This document shows positions 1 through 13,992 of a stretch of 64,000 nucleotides of DNA, piece after piece. Made by a program: the position numbers and the translations under genes. Within the stretch, counting starts at the first letter, position 1; every line of letters starts with the position of its first letter. Origin of the DNA: Datnioides undecimradiatus. Taxonomy: Eukaryota > Chordata > Actinopteri > Lobotiformes > Datnioididae. The stretch is from NCBI GenBank assembly GCA_008933995.1, contig WARS01000015.1:16004957-16068956 (forward strand). Reading direction: 5' to 3'. The notes below the pieces were generated by a model. That model did no database searches. It saw only the letters and a list, made by a program, of their open reading frames with translations, and was not told where the DNA came from.

Positions 1-1163
1 GAGGATCTCTGCGTTCCAGCATCCAGCAGAGAGATCTATCAAAGCTGGCCTGTGACATGGACACTGTTTGGGATTTATGGCCACTGTCGGGACACAAGGC
101 CTGTGCTCAATCAACCTGAGACGCAGACACTATTTTGTCTGCATTATATTTACATCCTAGACGTTTGGCAGACACTCTTGAAAAGGGGACGGTACACACA
201 TTTTGGGCTGCTCTGATGCTCTACAGGGGCTTAGCTGCTACAAGATCACCATTTTAATCATACACAAGCATCTTGTTGCCAGGAACATTCTCAATAGACT
301 CTTTGCAGTATAGTTTTTCTTACTGCAAGTGTTGGCAGTCTCCACTGCTGACCCACCCCGAAAAAGCACAGTGCCTCATGAGTCAGCATTCTTAATCAGA
401 GTGACCTTTATGAAGTTCAAGAGTTATGAACAGTGGCCTAAAGCTTAAATTCACTGACTTTGTATTTTACATTTACCTTTAAAAGACTGCAGAGGCCAAA
501 ACAACAAATATGTCTTTGTATCTGTGATCAGAAGGATTTCTGTGAACCTCAGTTGATAATTACAGGGTGACAGTAAAAGTAACAGAGGTAGTAGATAGAA
601 GTTTGCAGAAGACATGAAGGTGAGATGAGGAACAGGCTGCAGACGTCTGGTAAAGTCATTTCTAACTCAATAACCCCAATTCTTTTGTTATTTTCAGACT
701 TGCGTTCTTTAGACATCACTTGCGGACATTTGTCAGACTTAAAGCGGCTACTTCTGATGACATTAAAGGCTTTCAGCAACATATTGTAGCCCCCCAAACA
801 CACTGCAATGCTTAAAATCATCCTTCCTGGAGAAATTACAAAAATGTAATAGGTATGAAGAATAATCAAAATACCTACAGGTATTTAACAGCATAGGTTT
901 AACTTTGAAATTCCAGCCGTTAAAATCTCTAAATCATACTGTGGATGGTAGAGTGTCATGAAAAAATAATATGTCTAATTTTCTGAAACAGCACAAACAA
1001 ACAGAAGTATTTAAATGCACAAAATGTACATTTGTGCCACTTGAGGTTTATTTGACAGTTTTTAAATATTTAACTATTCGATAGTGATCAGAACAGAGTT
1101 TGCTGGCTGCTGTTGTGTGGCGAGTCACTGTGGTCACTGTGTGTGTAGGATAGTCTGGTGTAC
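1..1163. other. adamtsl2 intronic sequence
   Basis: Non-coding, AT-rich sequence downstream of the last visible adamtsl2 exon. The next coding segment would follow further left. I see no exon with splice signals, RNA gene or clear repeat here. Confidence 0.6.
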
Positions 1164-4100
1164 CAGAATGTTGATGGCCTGGTCGATGGGACCTTTGGCA
1201 ACAATGTACTCGATCCCAGTCTCGTACACATCCATGGGCCGGCGGTACTTGAAAACAGTTCCTGCTGCGTGGAAGTTCTGGGGTGTGTCTACTTTATAGG
1301 CCCCATTAAAGAAGAAGTTGCCTGCCTGGTCAGTGACAGCTGGATATGGAAAAATGGAAAACGGAAAGGTGTAAAACAAACTGAAGACAGCAAACTCTGC
1401 TTCGAGTCAGAAAAGTCCTGCATTTTCATCATCATCAAGTGAGATCTTCCATTAAACATAGAGAGGATGCACTCACCAAGAACATCAGCTGACTTCTTCC
1501 TCTCAATGATCTGGATGTCCCATGATCCTTCAGGGATTTGAGTGATAAAAGAGTAACCTTGATGAAAGACAACAGAAAGTCTATCATTTAGCCAAACGAT
1601 CGCAGATGGACAACATGAGACAAACGGAACCCAGAGGTTTACCGAGAGTCATGGCCCCGCGGCGGAAGTTCCCGGTAACTCTGCTGCAGCTGCTGCCGTC
1701 CCCCTGACAGACCCCACACTTATCCAAGGTGTTGGAGGAAAACAGTACTCCGTCGCATCCGATTGGCTAAACAGCAAAGCGAGAAGTGGGAGAAGAGAGG
1801 ATACCATTTGTGGGAAATCTTTGATAAATTATTAACAAATAAAGTTACACGTAGTAACATGGTAATGATGATAATAAGTGTGACATAAACCTGATCATTT
1901 AAACAAATATGTGTAGAGGATATGTTTTACCTGAAAGAACTGAAATTTACAGAATTTCTTCGATGGATTTCTTTTATTGTTTTGATTGATTCACTCATCC
2001 ATTTACCATCTCCATGTTGTGTTTTTATGTTAATACAGAGGTTAGAGCCATGGTTTAACTTTAATGTGAAAATTAGAGCAGTTTGGGTTCAAACTTGAAA
2101 GACCAATGCCCTGTGGAAAGTGTTTGCACTCTTTCTGGCTTCTTGCCATTTCTTGATTCATGTAACTTTTTGGATACAAGACACTTTTATGAATATTTTG
2201 TATTTGAAATCTGAGATGCTGCTGCAGCGGCTTCCTCTCTGCGGGTTTGCCGGTCACTTGGGGTGGTGCTTTCACTGGTGCTGAAAACTAAATGCGGAGA
2301 GAAACTGTTTGAGGGGAGGTTTAATAGGGACAAAGTAAAGAAGACACTGCACTCACCTCACACTTACCGTCCACGCAGACGCCACGGTAGCTACTGTACT
2401 TGCAAGAAGTGCCGTCTCGTGCCGTCACCATCAGCTGCCTCTGGCCATCGGTGGTGGTGCAGTGGAGGTCACAGGGGTTGCTGGAGATGTGAACGTAGTC
2501 GTCTGAAGAGAAGCACAGGTCAAGGTTGCTATCTTGTGACATATGAACACTGATTATAAGGCAAGTTCTACTCCTACCTACTGTACATATCCCTAAGCAT
2601 TGCTGCATCCAGCTCCGATACAATACTGCTTTTTTATGGATAACCTGACAGCCTTGTATTGTCTTTGTAAAGTTGTTATGGCAACATGTAAATGAATTAC
2701 ACATCCAGCACCCATGTTTTAAACACCCTGTAGTGTTCACTCTGAAAAGCAAAGCTGGTGTGTTAGTCTGCGGGACTAACCACTTTCCCAAACTATTTGT
2801 TGTTGATGTAAAAAAAATAAATGAATAAACAAAATGAAAAAAAAAAAGAAAAGCCTTTTAAATTTGAATAAGAAGGAGTTGTAAACACTGCATTAGCAGG
2901 CAGTTTCATCTGAAAGACAGCTGAAAGCATTAAAGCATATCAGGTGGCACCATTTGTTTTAAGAAGTCATATAAAAGATGCTACTGTTTTAGATGCAGGG
3001 CATGTTGAATTTCAGCAGCTCAGACAGCAAAGACCTCAGTCACCTCTGGGCTTTTTAATGGGGTGATGAGAAGCTGACAAGGTCTTTTATGGGTGTTATT
3101 ACCAGGATACAGAGGTTTCCACTGGTAGTTCCTCCCATTGTAAAGCTGGGAGTTGAAGGACCAGCACTGCTCCTCTCTGAAGCTCCTCCCAGTGGCAGGA
3201 CATTCCTACAGCACAGAGAGACAGTACAGGCCATTAAAGGAGGTCTGTTTCACACTTGTTAAGGCTCGGTTTTACAGTATGTTGTACAAATAAACTCTCT
3301 TTAAGGGTTTATTTGTGCAGGGATGGTTTTCTGAGAATGCACGACTGTTCGGAGCCCCGCCCGGCTTCACTTTCATACAGCTACATTCAGTCACGCCTGG
3401 AGGTTGCCGGCCACAACCACAGTCTTCTGCTGTCAGCCAATCACAGGAACTGTGTTTGTTTTAATGGGAAATAAAGTGATGAGAAATTAATTTTCTGGAA
3501 GTCTGTGCCTTACTTTGGTGTTGCAGAGATGATATTTCTTAGCGGTTCCTGTGCAGGTCATGTTGTCCTTCCCAGCGGCTACTTTCTTTCTTTGGACAGA
3601 AAATCAAAAACTATATGAATTAGATATAAACCATAATAAAACATAGGAAACAAACAATAGGAAATCAATAGGATATCAGGTTAAGATGCATTAAAAGTGA
3701 GGTCAATTGCCGGTAACCACAAATAAATTCATTATATTAATATTATTATTTGACTGCTAAACACTTCCAAGTTCATGTAACATGTTCATATAACACGTTT
3801 TGGGTGCAATAACTAGTCACTGTTTCCCCGATTGAAAAGTCTATATAATCCTATATACTTCATCTATACAGATGACTAGTGTGTGAATGAGTACATACAG
3901 TGCATGTGTAATTGTGCCTGTGTGTATATGTGTTTTGGTACATGAATTATTTATGTTGCAGGGACAAAAATGTGGTCAGTCACACTGTGAAGATGCCCTT
4001 TGAGGGCAATAAGTTGGTCTCAATAAAAACAAACTGTTTACTTCAGGGTTGGGTTGGATTATGGTCAAGGTTACAAGGTTTAGAAGAAGAAAAAGTTTGA

Positions 4101-5423
4101 ATGTGTAGAAAAATATGAATTATTTACCTTCTTAGCAAGAGTTTATCTCATGTGTTCGGAAGAAGAAGAAGAAGAAGATCAATGCATGGCATTAATCATA
4201 TTTCTCAAAATGTCAAACTACTCCTTGTAGATTACCAGAGAATAAATTAGAGAGTTTAAACCAAGGTCAGGATTGGGATCAAGATGCAAATGTATTTAGA
4301 CAAGACCATGTGTCACTTACGTAATTGTCCAGGCCTATATTTGTTTTTATGTTGACCTTTATTAGTGTGATTGAACACGCCCACGTTCTTAGCAGTGTGG
4401 TGTGTGCACACAGCAGGTTACACAGGCGATTAAGAAAGATTAAGAAACTACAAAGCAATCCCATCACGAGAGGCATGGCAGTGCTGTGGCAGTGAGCAGG
4501 TTCTCCACTTCCATTTTCCAAATTTTAATTTAAAAAAATGCAAATAAGTGTGAATTAATTGTCTTTTCCACTGTTACCAAATAGGTTTCATGTGTTAATT
4601 TGAGGACGCTTTCAGTCTGCTCATGGCCCCCACACAGCTTCAATGGATATTCATATGCATAAAGAAACAGCAAAATGATCAATGTCTGAAATGTTTTGTT
4701 ACAGTACACAGAGGTTGTTGACTTTATTTATGAAATTCGCTTGTTGAACATTCACTTAAAAACTATGAGTAGCACTGATGTAGATCTGAATACGTATACA
4801 AGTACAAATCTGTGTGTGTGCAGACTGAGTGACCTCTGTTTGAGGCAGTGTCTCTCCTGTGACATCACTCCCCCTCCACAGGTACGAGTGCAGGCTGTCC
4901 ACTTGGCCCACTCTCCCCACCAGTACGTGGTCACCTCTAGCTCCTCCTCCAGACTGTTGGATGCTACACCATCCTCCTGAAAATACATAAACACACATAA
5001 GACACAACTGTGGTTTAACAACAAGATGTAGTTGTAGCATTACCCATATTAATAATGCTTCATCCAGTCATATCTGTCTCTATAGCTGTGTAGTGTCAGT
5101 TGCAGTTTTGTCAGCTGGAGGTCATAATGAATGCTTTTTTAAATGACTGCTTACCAAGTTCATTTAGCCCTCACACCATCATTGGGTAAGTGATGAATCC
5201 ATCAGAATGTGGCTGCGTGACCATGGCCACAACACAACCTTGAGCGCTGAGGTTCTGAGACCGGGTTTTAACATGGGCCGCAACTGGACCACCACTTAGC
5301 CTCTATGACCAGGCCTGTGTCCATAAAAGCAAATTACATTTGATTTGCTGCATGTGGGGGATATTTGCTCCAGAATTTCAATTCTGCCAGAATCCCAATA
5401 ATAAATCTTGCACGTAGCTGATT

Positions 5424-5457
<34 letters not shown>

Positions 5458-6811
5458 TTTATGCATCCACAGAAACTGCTCTAAAACTTCAACTTCATAT
5501 CTTCCTACTGCTGCTATTGCTATAAATGGCCAGTTAGTGCCTAAACTCGACCACATTTTGGCTGCCTTCCATAGAAGTTACAGTAGTTACGAGTAACACG
5601 TGGCAGTACAGCAGCAGCAGCAACAGCAGCAGCGGAGCTAGCGGCAGTTAGTCGCTGTTACAGCATTAATGGATGAGGTGCAGAAACAGAAGTGGTGGGA
5701 GCACCTGTAGTAGTAGTAGCAGTCACAGACATGGGTCCTAAAAGTAAAATTATTACAAGCTGCTGTGGAAGTAACAGCAGATTAGTAATTGTTGTCGTAT
5801 AACTTGAGGTATTATTACTAACAGTGCAGCAGTTGCAGGGATTGCAGCAGTTTCATTACTGCTCTGATTCCCCAGCGTAAAACTGCTGCACACATGGTTG
5901 GACAGGCCGTGTAAGTGCGTCAGAACCACATGGGATGACAGTAGATGAGCGTCAGAGTTATTATGCACTCTAATGTGTGAAGACGGTCAGCATTTCACAC
6001 ATTCCTGATGTGCAGGAGCAGCATTAATTCGGTCCGATGGCTGCGTCCCTTCATTCAGACAGATTCATCAGAGTGACCGCTGGAATGTGCGCTGAGCTCC
6101 TTGTAAAGGTGTGAGATAGAGCAGCTGTGAGAGAGGGTGAGAGACACTGGAAATACCAGACAGAGAGCGTAAGTGAGACAGAGAGAGAGAGAGAGAGAGA
6201 CAGGGACATATACTGTAAATGGGTAAAAAGAGAGATAGAGAGAGACAGAAGAAGTTTTTAGGGTATAGACATAAAGGACTCAGATCATCACTCTACCTTT
6301 ATGACATACCTGTAAAATAGGACATTGCAGGACATTATGCAGACAGCATGTTATTGGCTACTATACTTACTACTACTATACTATACTGCTTAGAAAACAG
6401 GGTTAATACACAAGAAATGTCCATCATAAATTCACACATTATGTTGTTGTGAGCGACCTGAGTTTCGTATGTAGTCATATAGTTACCAGCAGACTAGCAA
6501 AGGTGTAAGAAGTATTCGGATACTGTGTTTACAGGTGAAAAAACTTTGTAACAAATCCATTTCAGACTCTTACTTTTCTATCATTTGAATGGTACAGATG
6601 GCAAAGGTGGAGCTGATTTCAATCACTTCAGGAACAGGGGTTGACAACAGTAGAAAGAAAGAGTTTCACTGTAAGTCGGCAGAACCATTTCCTGTGTGTT
6701 GTGTACCTGCAGCCCCCTGGTGGACAGGTTCCCCACACATACTGCCAGGGTCAGGAAGCCCAGTAGGACCACGCCCGTCTCAGCGCACTGTTCCCATGAC
6801 AACACCCTCAT
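1164..6811 (-). CDS. adamtsl2: ADAMTS-like protein 2, 5' part (continues left of window)
   Basis: Secreted extracellular-matrix glycoprotein of the ADAMTS-like family: it has thrombospondin type 1 modules but no protease domain, and in mammals it acts at fibrillin microfibrils and in TGF-beta control. Coding exons on the minus strand, in transcript order: 6811-6707 (start codon and hydrophobic signal peptide), 4976-4834 (TSR1, [18 protein letters not shown]), 3589-3514, 3205-3103 ([14 protein letters not shown]), 2502-2357 (cysteine-rich, SSNPCDLHC), 1766-1643 ([13 protein letters not shown]), 1557-1477 ([11 protein letters not shown]) and 1339-1164 (spacer domain, [16 protein letters not shown]). 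Every junction has GT-AG signals and matching phase. The 3' limit of the last exon is the least certain, because its donor (CTG|gtacac) is weak. The start is the first ATG of an exon that opens ten bases upstream, after a good acceptor. The central and C-terminal TSR modules are missing because the window ends. adamtsl2 is chosen over other ADAMTSL genes by sequence and by its mymk neighbour. Confidence 0.93.
5426..5454. repeat. poly(T) tract, 29 bases
   Basis: Uninterrupted T run within the adamtsl2 intron between 4976 and 6707. It could be the poly(A) of a minus-strand retroposon, but no retroposon body was recognised next to it. A short CAG-rich stretch (5609-5633) and a GA run (about 6179-6200) lie in the same intron. 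Confidence 0.85.
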
Positions 6812-8527
6812 CCTGGTTAATCTGAGAGACAGCAGGGCAGACAGAAAGAAAGAAGGAAAGATATTTAATATGTGCACAAGAAACTGAACCAGCATAACCA
6901 AGCACTCCTCTGTAACTGAGCTGAGGAATGTAAAACCTCTCGACTCTTTTAAGAATACATACTGTAACCTGGATTTCTAAAGATTGCATTTTGTCTCGAT
7001 AGTTAGTAGTAAAAATAGTTGGACCTGCCATGTGAGTGATGAAAAGACCATCAGCTACAAGAAATCACCAACCCCTCATTTGCTCAGACACTCAGACAAG
7101 CATCGTGGATGTGACATGGAGTTTTCACCGAACACAGAGCAGCCAGCGTTAGGATTAATGGATGGTATCTGAGCCAGAAATGTGTCTGTGTACCCAGTGA
7201 TGAGTCTTTAACAAAAACTGAAGGGTAAGGAGGGAAATATCATGACCACTAATGAGTTCTCGTGGCATTAAAAACCCACGTCCAGGCACTTATGTGAATT
7301 GTGGATTAAAGCATATTGCTGAGACGTGTGGGTGTGTTTTTTTTTCAAGGCTTTTCCCTCTCCAAATTGTAGCCTCTCAGCTTCCAAACCCACAGAAAGG
7401 CCTGAAGTTGGATTTTTTTACGCCACGAGAACACATTTGCGGTCGTAATATTTCCTTTCCGACTCTCCAGTGAAATCCCTCGCCTCCAAGAACATCTGTG
7501 GTTGTTTAGGGGGGGGATACCTGAAGTGCTGCCGCTGTCTTTTACCTTTGCACAGACAGGAGGGTGTTGGACAGTAAATCACGTCAGTGCTGATCTAGGA
7601 TTCAACATTCAAGAACGCATAGCAGTAGGGACTGCTATACAGGGACTGTTTCAAACAGCAGAAAGTGGACATGCATCCAACACTTAATGAATTGCAGAGA
7701 GCCGTGACCCGAGGATGTCGTACATCACTGATCTTGCAACACAAATTTGCATTTAGGCAGCGTGATCAGGCATTTGTACTTAAATATTTAATCTATCCTA
7801 GCCCAACTCAGCTAGCCCAGCTCTGTTCAGTTCAGGAACACACCTACCAACACCTCTAAAGATCTCTAATTTGTTTAAACTTGTTTATTTGTTAGATTGA
7901 TTGATTGTTCCTAGTCCCTCAAGCTGTTTCCCCTAACCCTTCATTTTGAGTTCCCCTAAAGAGATTCCTTCTCTGTCTAACACTGTGTAAATGTACTTAC
8001 ATAAATAGTGTTTATATGTGTTTGTAAAGATCCAGCCTGGCTCACATTATTGCCTTAACTGAATTAGAGTTGTATCTTGTGAGCGCATACTTAGCTGTTC
8101 TGGATTACAGCATCAGGTGAACTGCACTTCAAATGCAAACCAGTATGCGCTGTCGGGTTTCCAGGCACGTCAGAGAAACGCCAGCGAAACAACGGCACGG
8201 CAAGCAAAGGGCTTTTTTCTCAAACAATGCACGCTCACGCCAAAAGCAGCGTGCCAGCTGTATGTATTTGAATGTGCTGGCAGACCATGGCGGGCTGGCG
8301 CTGGCATGTGGAGAGTGACACAGACAGGCTGTTGAGAGGCCACAGGTGCTGGAGACGGGAGTTGGACAGCGGAGGGGCCTGTGTAAAAGTTAAACAAGCC
8401 CCAATGTGCTGGAAGGACGAAGGTAAGTTTCCTAGAACTTTACACAGGTAGGCCTTTGTTGGGCTCTTCAGACTATAAGGAAGTGTAGATGTCTGTATGT
8501 AAAGGCTAACATGAACAGGCACAGACA

Positions 8528-8570
8528 CACAGGAAAAGGAGGGTACTCCAAGAACCCTCCTTTTCCTGTG
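8528..8570. repeat. perfect 17-bp inverted repeat (hairpin)
   Basis: The arms CACAGGAAAAGGAGGGT (8528-8544) and its exact complement (8554-8570) are separated by nine bases. Base pairing does not extend outside the arms. The loop and stem are short for a microRNA precursor, so no RNA gene is claimed. Confidence 0.8.
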
Positions 8571-8994
8571 GAAGGTAGTTGTATATATGAGTTTAATTAC
8601 TCAATGAAGCCTTTGATTTAAAGGAATACTGAACCTAAAGCCTACGTTTAGTGTACAATACACTTAAATTAGCAGGCTACAGACACAAAGCTCTGAAAAG
8701 TTAGTCCCCTATTGTGGTGCTTGAAATCACAGCAGTCTCATAGCAAGACATGTAAAATAAAAAAAAATTAAAAATAGATATTCCAGTGAAATTTGTCATT
8801 TTTGCAGCAGCATCCAATTGTTTGTTAATCTACAGGAAAAGAAACTACTCACCCCATAGTATCACTGTTAACTGTTTATCTTTATGTGCATTTATAATTA
8901 TACCATTTACCATAAAGTAAAGTTGCAGCAGCTGTTTGATTGAGGTTGTCTAATGTTTAGAGCATCATCTCACACTAAACTGATCACAGAATGA

Positions 8995-9008
8995 GTTGCC
9001 ATGGCAAC
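8995..9008. promoter_or_regulatory. perfect palindromic X-box (RFX-type site)
   Basis: GTTGCCATGGCAAC is a self-complementary 14-mer that matches the full inverted RFX consensus. It lies in adamtsl2 intron 1, about 5.4 kb inside the presumed promoter. Binding is inferred from the motif only. Confidence 0.45.
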
Positions 9009-9582
9009 GATCAAAAACTGTTGCTTTTTGTCATATTTTAGCAAAAAGGAATTTATTCCAAACACTCGTGGTGACTTTGATTTATTGGTCGGATCTAACT
9101 GTTTCGTTTGACTGATGTCACTTTAAATGTAGGTAATATCAAGTCCAGCGTGAACTTGTGAGGTCCTGAACTGAACCGACCAATTGAAAAGACAATTGAA
9201 AAGAAAAACAACAACAAAGCAAAAACATGATATTGTAATTTCTTGCAAATATGTCTTAACAAAACTCACAAGCCTTTATATATTCAATCCTTTGGGCTAG
9301 AACGTCAGGGAAACACTCATGGTTTCAATGTCTGAATCAGCAAAAGGGGAGCTGAATGATTTCTGGAGGCTCTGTAGCTTCTAGGAAAGGGTTCATAGTA
9401 CATCCCGTGTCCTTAGGTCCAGTTAGGCAGCCTTGTTAAAATAAGCAAACAGCTCGTCTCGCCCTGTTTGCAGTCTGGCTTTCTCTGGCACTAAATATTG
9501 GTGACAGGTGTCTTAAAGCAGGCGCAGCAGCACCTGGACTTCATTATCCAACCAGACACAGCTGGAGCCCGGCCAGCTGCCA

Positions 9583-9630
9583 AACACACACACACACACA
9601 CACACGCACACACGCACGCACACACACACG
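9583..9630. repeat. (CA)n microsatellite
   Basis: CA dinucleotide run with interspersed CG units. A second, shorter CA-rich stretch follows at about 9700-9724. Confidence 0.9.
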
Positions 9631-11399
9631 CCCAGAGGAGACGGACACTCAGTCAGACACAGCTCCACATGTGTATACACTCAGCCAGTGGCGTGACTGA
9701 ACACACACACACTCACACATACACGTTGCCCACTGTGCACACTCAAGCTTGAGCCATGTGCACATGCAGGTATGCAAATGCCTTAGCATGGTTGGACACA
9801 CTGTTAAACACAAATGCATGTACTTTCTGGCTTAACTGTTGGCTTCACCCAGAGACTTGTGTCTCTGCTGCTTATATGCATATACAGGTTTGTAAAACAC
9901 ATATAGGGGCTTTCTCCATCCCATAACACCACCGTTAGGCATCATAGCTTTCTTAACCCTGACCTAAGCCCTAAGTCGAAACCTGAACCTAAGACTAACC
10001 CTCTGTCCTCAAATGGCACCTGTTTAAAATGTTTTTGCAACAATGTTCTCTGTTTGACCAACACAGCCCATTTTGCCATTTTCCTGAAAAATGTGCATTT
10101 TTTGGGGTTCACTCTTAAAATAACCACTACAACTAAAATAGTAACAATAACTATAAAACACTATTTTCACATCGTCAAAAAGTCAGCACTCTGCACCTCA
10201 CAACAGCCTAGTCTTCCTCATTTTGCCTAACTTCTGCCATATCTTCACCTTATTGAAGTATCCTCAATTTGTCACGGTGTCCACATGTTGCTGAATTCAT
10301 TCATGTCCTTCAATGACCCCCATTTGATGACACTACCCTACTTCACCGCAGTGTCCTCACTTTAGTCATCTATCCACCTTTTGCCACCATATGATCGTTT
10401 TGCTACATCTTCGCCTGGTTGTAACATCTGGACTTGGACGCAATATCCTAACTCAGTACAGTTTGGTCCTCACCAAATTAGTGGGGCTCACACATACTAA
10501 AGATCACGTACCCAAACTTCTGCATCAAGTCTATGTGCTAGAGATTTTTGTGGCTCTCTCTCTCTCACACTCACACACACACACATGCACACACAAGAAT
10601 TAGTCTGTTGCCTCTTGCCCGTCCAGACAGGGTCTTCCTCCTTCCTCCTCCCCATTGCTGTCATTTCCCAGCCAGCCAGGCAGGGCAGGCACAGAGGACA
10701 AAAGTAAACACAGTCCCCTCATCCTCACTGTCTCCCTCTCCCTCACCCCTGTGCCGTCCCCTCCCTGACGGCCCCCTGGGGCCCCTCGCCTCGCTGTCTT
10801 GTTTTTGTAGCACTGGCAGCCTCCTCAGACAGTCAGACAGCAGTAGTCTGTCCCCTGGGAGATTGGACTAGAGCGGAGCAGTCAGACCGATATAACAGAC
10901 CAATATTGGACGTGTATTATCTAATACTGGTTGTCAGCCAAACATGGCTGACTTCAGAGTTAAGAAGTTTAGAATAAAGTAGCGCTGAAATGATGAGTCA
11001 GTTGTTCAGTTATCACTATGAACATTCAATCGATTAACTAGTTTGATGAACAATTCGTTTTATCAACTTAATGTTTCATTTATCTTGCATTTTCCACTGA
11101 ATTTACAATTGTTCTCAGTTTATCCTATATAAAATTATATATCTCAATATCCTTGTGAGTTTTGCCTTTGACACTGTATGGCATTAAGCATATTGGTCCA
11201 CATAAACCAGGTAAACCCACATCTCTCTTCATACAGTTCTGACTGATTGGCACTGACGAACATGAGATAGCTCCAAAGTGCCGTTATTTTGAATATACCT
11301 ACTTTACACATTGCACGATTATACCCTGATGCACCAGATGGTTTCTTACACAGAACCATCTGTGAAGTTGTCCGTAGAAACTGGAGAAGAATAGGCGCT

Positions 11400-11650
11400 C
11401 TGAAGAAATACTTGGCAGGTGATTGGATAAACCAGCTGTCCATCACAGATCAACCAATCAAACCATACGCTGAAGCCAGGACAGGAAAAGAGCCAAAAAA
11501 AAAAAAAAAACATCTTTTCCATTGAGAAAATTCTTCAGTGCCATTCTTTGCTCCTCTTTCAATGAAGAAATACTGTCCAGTTCAGATATAACTGATACTC
11601 TCGCATCTAGCCAACCTCTCTGGGAGCCACTAATGTTTTTGTTCAGCACT
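11400..11650 (+). repeat. dispersed repeat, copy A
   Basis: Shares blocks with 60650-60910 in the same order and orientation: GGCAGGTGATTGG near the left, then TTCAGTG, TTTGCTC and TCAATGAAGAA. Copy A also has a 16-base A run in the middle. The family is not identified and the limits are approximate. Confidence 0.55.
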
Positions 11651-13992
11651 GTCAGACAGAAATCAAGCTTGTTGCTGTAAGTAGTTCCTCATATAATGCT
11701 GAACAATTTTGGTTCAGCCACAAGCACATAACATAGAGCCTGGCAAGATGACTCTCTTGTTACATCTGCCAGGTCAACTGCCAATCCTGTCTACCTACAG
11801 ATCCTCACCCCAATGCTTCAAAACACCTGCTGACTCCACAGGCAGGCCACAATTGTTTAACATATGCTAAAGCATGTCCAATGTGATGGACACCACCAAA
11901 GCAACTTTACTTGCATTTTCTATAGCTAAACTACTGAACAACAAATCAGGCATTTCACTGAGAGTAAAGAGAGAATGGAAATGCTCCAGTCCAGCACAAA
12001 CCCAGGACACTGCAGTCACATGTTAATAATAGAAAGTGGCAACAGTCATATGCATAGTTTCAGCTGAGAGATTGATGGTTAGATGGTTGAGACAATTCTG
12101 TTGATTAGATTTGTATGAAAACCACTGCATAGTTTTAATTTTTTAAATAGTTGTAACAGTGGTATGACATATTGGTGATTGTGATTAGTGCAGTGCCTTC
12201 CAAAGCCCATATCGGTCAAACTTGGAGGAGGAGTGTGGGATGGTTGTGGATGTCTGCTTGTCAGCGGGCAGACTCATCTCTTCTGACTTATGCTCCATGA
12301 GCCAAACTTTCTTCTTTTTCCTCAGCGGTGGTCCCTTCTCAAGTACACATGCAAAGTGGAAAATGGATCGGGGCTCTCCTCAGCCTCTTGTATACAAAGA
12401 AGACCAAGAGAGCCAACAGAGAGACAGGCAGACAGACAGACAGATGGGCAGACAGACAAAGAGATTGGGAGAGATGATGAAGGCTAAAGAGAGAGAGTGA
12501 GAAGGGAAAGAGAAAATCAGAGGCAGTCTGAGAAGTTGAGGAGAGGTCAGTGGAGTTTAGTTGCCCCTTGGGCAAACAGAAGCCAGGGTGGATTGCTCAC
12601 ACTTGAACTCTGACCTATTTATTGACTTGCTCTTCAGGGTTTTCCCAGGAAAACAACCAGGCTCAGTTCATCTGTATTACATTCACTTAGAATGAAACAA
12701 AAACGATATGACTCCCAAGCAGGTTTTGCAAAGGCAAATGAGCCCATTAGTGGTTTGTCTGACCACAAGACTTCTTGAGGCAAGTCTGTACAGTTTAATA
12801 GCACATTGGTAAAGAACACAATTCTGCCACTCCAAAAAAGGCAGAGACTTCTATCTGTTTCCAAACTGCACAATCGCTGCTGTCTTTATGTACATTCAAC
12901 GTGAAAATGGTTTTGTTAATCACATAAGATAGAAACACAGTCACAAAGCTTAAAAGGTGGAGAGCACCACCTACAGTAATGAAAACCTTAGCAAAAGATT
13001 TTTTATAAACTGGCCAAAAAAACCCCACAAATGCAACATTTGAATTTAACTATATTGAGGTAAAACAAAAACTGGGAACACAAATCAACAGCAGGGAAGC
13101 GGATTATGAATGATGTTTAAGAAGTTGCTAAGAAGAGTGTGTTTTGATGACTACCAACGGATCTGTATAATACTTAGATCAATCATAATTAAATGAAAAA
13201 TGAATCTGCAGAGGAACACAGTTTCTAGTTCAGGTTGTAATCAGTTTGAAGTCTGATTAGTATTGACCAATCACCTTTGAACAGGCTTTAGTTGCACATC
13301 CATGAACAGTCCATGTGGAGAGCAAGACAGGTGGAATGTACTGGCGGCAATCTCCGAACACATCGGCTACCAACTGAAAACAAATGGGCTTTATATTAGC
13401 TGCATTCATGATCCATTATCTAAATATCTGCTGGCTACATCAGAAGCATTGGAATATTGGCCCCAGAGGATAACCTGTCATCACACGATGGGTGATGGGT
13501 TCAGATATTGTGAATGTGTAAGATTCAGGTTGTCCTGACATGAAACCGACATGTAGTTTACAAAGTACATTACCTCAACTGGATTTAAATGACCATCCTT
13601 TGTGAGAGAGGGTAGGCGGATCATTGGCAACACTTCCCAGGATAATGCAATGCAATTCATGAGCCTTAGTACAGCCTTAATTTGAATTAACTTTCTAGGT
13701 GAATCAGCACATTTTCATAACAAAAACTGAACATTGTAACTTTCCTGAAGATAGGGTTTATCGCAGGTCTGTTGTTCTACATTAGTTTCAGCCAGACAGG
13801 CCTAATAAGTGATGATTTCATCACGTAGTTTAGTTCTCTGCAACAGTTTAGAGCCACAAAAAAACAGAATCCACAGTCTGACAAGTAGCAGTGGCATGAA
13901 TGTTAGCCTCTACCTCACCAGTTTACATTCACACACGCATGCTCTCTTACACACACACACAACTCCCAACAGCTGACAAGTTCCCAGACAGA

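Noticed and set aside
6812..6901. In-frame upstream ATG for adamtsl2 (MVMLVQFLVHIL)
   Set aside because: It lies in the intron: a good acceptor at 6822-6824 places the exon start after it, and ATG at 6811 gives a proper signal peptide.
8528..8570. Hairpin as a microRNA gene
   Set aside because: A 17-bp stem with a 9-base loop and no flanking pairing is too short for a typical precursor.
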